This document shows positions 31,544 through 33,490 of a DNA stretch of 33,490 bases, one piece after another (position 1 is the first letter of the stretch; every line of letters starts with the position of its first letter). The notes under the pieces are model-generated. The model was given only the letters and a program-made list of their open reading frames with translations. It made no database searches and was not told the DNA's origin. The stretch is from CAWDPQ01 sp049642465 (GTDB lineage: Bacteria > Acidobacteriota > Vicinamibacteria > Vicinamibacterales > 2-12-FULL-66-21): assembly GCA_049642465.1 (NCBI GenBank), contig JBAROV010000010.1, positions 1 to 33,490 on the forward strand, written 5' to 3'. The translations under genes and the position numbers were made by a program.

Positions 31544-32344
31544 CTATCGCCCCTTGAATTCGGCCTTGCGCTTTTCGAGGAAGGCCTTCGTGCCCTCGCG
31601 CATGTCTTCCGTGCTCGCGACCAAACCGAACAGCGTGGCCTCGTATGCCTGCGCTTCCGCGAACGGCATCTGCAGACCCTTGTTGACGGCGTCGATGATG
31701 TAGCGCACCGCAATCGGGGCCTTCGAAGCAAGAGTGGAGGCCAGCGCGCGCGCTTCGTTGAGAAGTTCGCCAGCGGGAACCACACGATTCACGAGCCCAA
31801 GTCGATGCGCCTCGTGCGCGGCCAGGGGATCTCCTGTCAGCAGAATCTCGAGCGCACGGCCACGCCCAACCAGCCGTGCCAGACGCTGGGAGCCCGCATA
31901 TCCGGGAATGATTCCAAGATTGATTTCCGGCTGGCCGATGCGAGCGGTATCAGCGGCAATTCTGATCGTACAGGCCATCGCCAGCTCGCAACCACCGCCA
32001 AGCGCATACCCGTTGATGGCGGCGATCACCGGTTTCCCCATGTTCTCGATCAGGTCGAGCACGTGCTGCCCCCGCATGGCGTGGTCACGCCCGCCCGTGG
32101 GTGACTGCACCGCCAGCTCGTTGATATCCGCCCCGGCGATGAATGACTTCTCTCCAGCACCCGTCACGATCACCGACCGCACCGTTTCGTCGCGCCGGAG
32201 CGCAAGCATGACGCGGCGGAGCTCATCGAGCGTCTGCGTGTTCAGTGCGTTCAGCACTTTCGGACGGTTGACCGTGAGCACCGCGACGGCATCGGCGCGT
32301 TCGAGCAGGAGATTGTCGAGATGGTCGGGATATGCGAGCGTCAT
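31544..32344 (-). CDS. Enoyl-CoA hydratase/isomerase (crotonase) family protein
   Basis: Crotonase-fold enzymes act on acyl-CoA thioesters; this one is most like short-chain enoyl-CoA hydratases. The 266-residue product has VLTVNRPKVLNALN (about 22-35), the oxyanion segment KSFIAGADINELA (about 65-77), INGYALGGGCELAMACTIRIA, and GQPEINLGIIPGYAGSQRLARLVG, where the glutamate is a catalytic-type residue. Start ATG 32344 gives the family N terminus; the frame is open much further up, but that part overlaps the newly recognised small membrane gene. Substrate is unknown; its neighbours ribH and nusB give no hint. Confidence 0.92.
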   Translation of the reverse strand: MTLAYPDHLDNLLLERADAVAVLTVNRPKVLNALNTQTLDELRRVMLALRRDETVRSVIVTGAGEKSFIAGADINELAVQSPTGGRDHAMRGQHVLDLIENMGKPVIAAINGYALGGGCELAMACTIRIAADTARIGQPEINLGIIPGYAGSQRLARLVGRGRALEILLTGDPLAAHEAHRLGLVNRVVPAGELLNEARALASTLASKAPIAVRYIIDAVNKGLQMPFAEAQAYEATLFGLVASTEDMREGTKAFLEKRKAEFKGR

Positions 32345-32358
32345 GAGCCGAGCCGCGA

Positions 32359-32532
32359 TCAGAACGGAAGCGGGTACATCAACCACCCGAGGAGCAGCGC
32401 AGCGCCGACGAAAGCGCCAAACATGAACGAGCCTGTTCGCAGCTGGGCGCGTGGATCGTCGCGCGAAAGCGCCGCGAAGACCGCCGACACCAGCGCGGAA
32501 AAGAGGAGAAGCAGCAAAAGATGACTTGTCAC
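32359..32532 (-). CDS. Small two-helix membrane protein (57 aa), unknown
   Basis: I do not recognise this family. The frame starts at a GTG that overlaps the stop of the upstream membrane protein gene (GTGA) and ends 14 bases before the crotonase ATG, so it fills the gap exactly. The 57-residue product has a first hydrophobic helix (about 4-22, SHLLLLLLFSALVSAVFAAL), a short charged loop SRDDPRAQLR, and a second helix (about 35-52, FMFGAFVGAALLLGWLMY), ending PLPF. This hairpin topology, the coupling, and the absence of repeats support a real gene. It may work with the neighbouring membrane protein. Confidence 0.65.
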   Translation of the reverse strand: MTSHLLLLLLFSALVSAVFAALSRDDPRAQLRTGSFMFGAFVGAALLLGWLMYPLPF

Positions 32533-32996
32533 TTTCGCCCGACTGCCACGTCAAATGCGTCGAGAACGACGAGGAAGTTGAGCAGTCCCGCCACGATCAG
32601 GAAACAGTTGCCGTATTCGTAGCTGACCGCCGTCACGACTCCCCGTCCGGCATCGAGCATCAATGAGATGATCCACGGCAATCCCATCCCGGCATTGGCG
32701 AGCGCAGCCAGAGCAACCAAAGGCTCCGAGACATCGAACGGAAAGAGCCGGCCCTTCAACAACAGCCCCGTGACAAACATGGTGGCCAGGGCCACGAGAA
32801 ATACGGTTCCCTTCTGCCGTTTTCCCAGCCAGAAGTGCGCTGCGCCCGGAATCGCCCAGCCGGCCAGGCACAGCAGGGCCAATGGACCGCGGTCAGAGAT
32901 CGCGCCTGACGTTTCGGCCGCGCTCCCAGCTTCCGCGCGTGACCGACCGACACCGGGGCGACCCTGTGTCGATCGAGTCGTCGATTTGATGGCCAT
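32529..32996 (-). CDS. Membrane protein, TM2/DUF6677-like
   Basis: The 155-residue protein has a basic, Ser/Ala-rich cytoplasmic N terminus (about 1-35) and then about four hydrophobic segments. The block LLCLAGWAIPGAAHFWLGKRQKGTVF (about 41-66) resembles the P-G-x-G-H-x-x-L-G-x-x-x-x-G pattern of TM2-type and DUF6677 proteins; the latter name is from memory and uncertain. Function is unknown. It follows the DUF2085-type gene by ten bases and overlaps the 57-residue membrane gene by four, so the three membrane proteins are probably made together. Confidence 0.75.
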   Translation of the reverse strand: MAIKSTTRSTQGRPGVGRSRAEAGSAAETSGAISDRGPLALLCLAGWAIPGAAHFWLGKRQKGTVFLVALATMFVTGLLLKGRLFPFDVSEPLVALAALANAGMGLPWIISLMLDAGRGVVTAVSYEYGNCFLIVAGLLNFLVVLDAFDVAVGRK

Positions 32997-33006
32997 GTTT
33001 CAGGAA

Positions 33007-33474
33007 TCATAGCGCAACCGACGCCGAAGCTTGGGAACGCTCGAGAGCTTCGGCCCGGAGCGCACGGACGAACGTCCAGCCTGACGCGGCGCCGAACGGA
33101 ACGGCTGCGGCCGCTCGAATCGCATTTGACAACGGTGAGATGGCGAGCCACTCGATGGGAAGTGTGGCGAGCGTCGGGAGCGCCGCAATCAGGAGAAGCC
33201 TGCGAGCGTCTTGCGGGGCCGCGCGCAGCGAGGACCAGGCCAAAAGCGCCCCCACGGCTCCCGAAAGATACAGTCCCGCACATCTCGCGCAGACAGGAAA
33301 CTGCGCGTCAGCGAAAAAAAAGGACCGTTCCGGGCGTTGATGACAGACGAGCGAGGCCGCCCCGTAGACGACAGATGGAAGGACGCCGGAACCGAACAAA
33401 GCCGCCCCGGCGAAGAGTGCGGCCACCCAGAGGAGAGACCCGATCGTGAGCGCGATGGCCAGCGCACGAGCCAT
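33007..33474 (-). CDS. DUF2085 family membrane protein
   Basis: The 155-residue protein has four or so hydrophobic segments and the DUF2085 signature: VCHQRPERSFFFADAQFPVCARCAGLYLSG (about 43-72), in which one cysteine and one histidine precede a CARC pair. These residues look like a metal or heme ligand set, but the family's function is not known to me. The start is ATG 33474, 16 bases from the window edge, so any upstream partner is outside. The next gene follows after ten bases. Confidence 0.85.
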   Translation of the reverse strand: MARALAIALTIGSLLWVAALFAGAALFGSGVLPSVVYGAASLVCHQRPERSFFFADAQFPVCARCAGLYLSGAVGALLAWSSLRAAPQDARRLLLIAALPTLATLPIEWLAISPLSNAIRAAAAVPFGAASGWTFVRALRAEALERSQASASVAL

Positions 33475-33490
33475 TCGCTCATTCTAATCC

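Overview
The window is a GC-rich chromosomal segment in which every supported gene lies on the minus strand, so transcription runs from high to low coordinates. The gene set points to a diderm, menaquinone-using, Gram-negative-type bacterium. It includes BamA, Skp, LpxA and LpxI, LolD and LolC/E, TonB, Hfq, and the futalosine (Mqn) menaquinone route. Gene order, compact stop/start overlaps and the style of the intergenic repeats remind me of Acidobacteriota, perhaps Vicinamibacteria. That placement is inference and would need a marker-gene tree. I see no tRNA, rRNA, CRISPR array, transposase or phage gene.

Layout in transcription order, right to left. (1) 33474-28912: DUF2085-type membrane protein, a second small membrane protein, an unlisted 57-residue two-helix protein, a crotonase-family enzyme, ribH, nusB and lysS. 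(2) 28915-26993: a LolC/E-type permease and LolD (lipoprotein release). (3) 26688-24184: a clear sigma70-type promoter followed by clpC. (4) 24002-16815: envelope operon with bamA, skp-like, a fused fabZ-lpxA, a small lipoprotein, lpxI and a Gfo/Idh/MocA oxidoreductase. (5) 16493-8348: menaquinone operon with ubiD-like (mqnL), a cysteine-free MqnE-like gene, mqnA, mqnC, an amidohydrolase (aminofutalosine deaminase type), ubiA-like (mqnP), ubiX-like (mqnM) and ubiE/menG. (6) 8115-4628: TonB-like protein, an unlisted 34-residue membrane peptide, miaA, hfq, and deoB with no canonical start codon. (7) 4488-347: dGTPase-like HD hydrolase, yceD/DUF177, rpmF, plsX and fabD. fabH is missing from its usual place.

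Three things stand out. First, the MqnE-like protein keeps the C-terminal signature of aminofutalosine synthase but has no cysteine at all, so it cannot bind the radical-SAM cluster; it sits between mqnL and mqnA in an overlapping gene run. Second, FabZ and LpxA, which compete for the same 3-hydroxyacyl-ACP, are joined in one polypeptide. Third, essentially every intergenic gap longer than 100 bp holds an inverted repeat. Each has its own sequence vocabulary: purine-rich GGAGA, GTCTCTGG, CGTCGTG, or a GCCGTAGCC type. One is a nested clover-leaf at 16515-16790. Some supply the stop codon or C-terminal tail of the adjoining gene.
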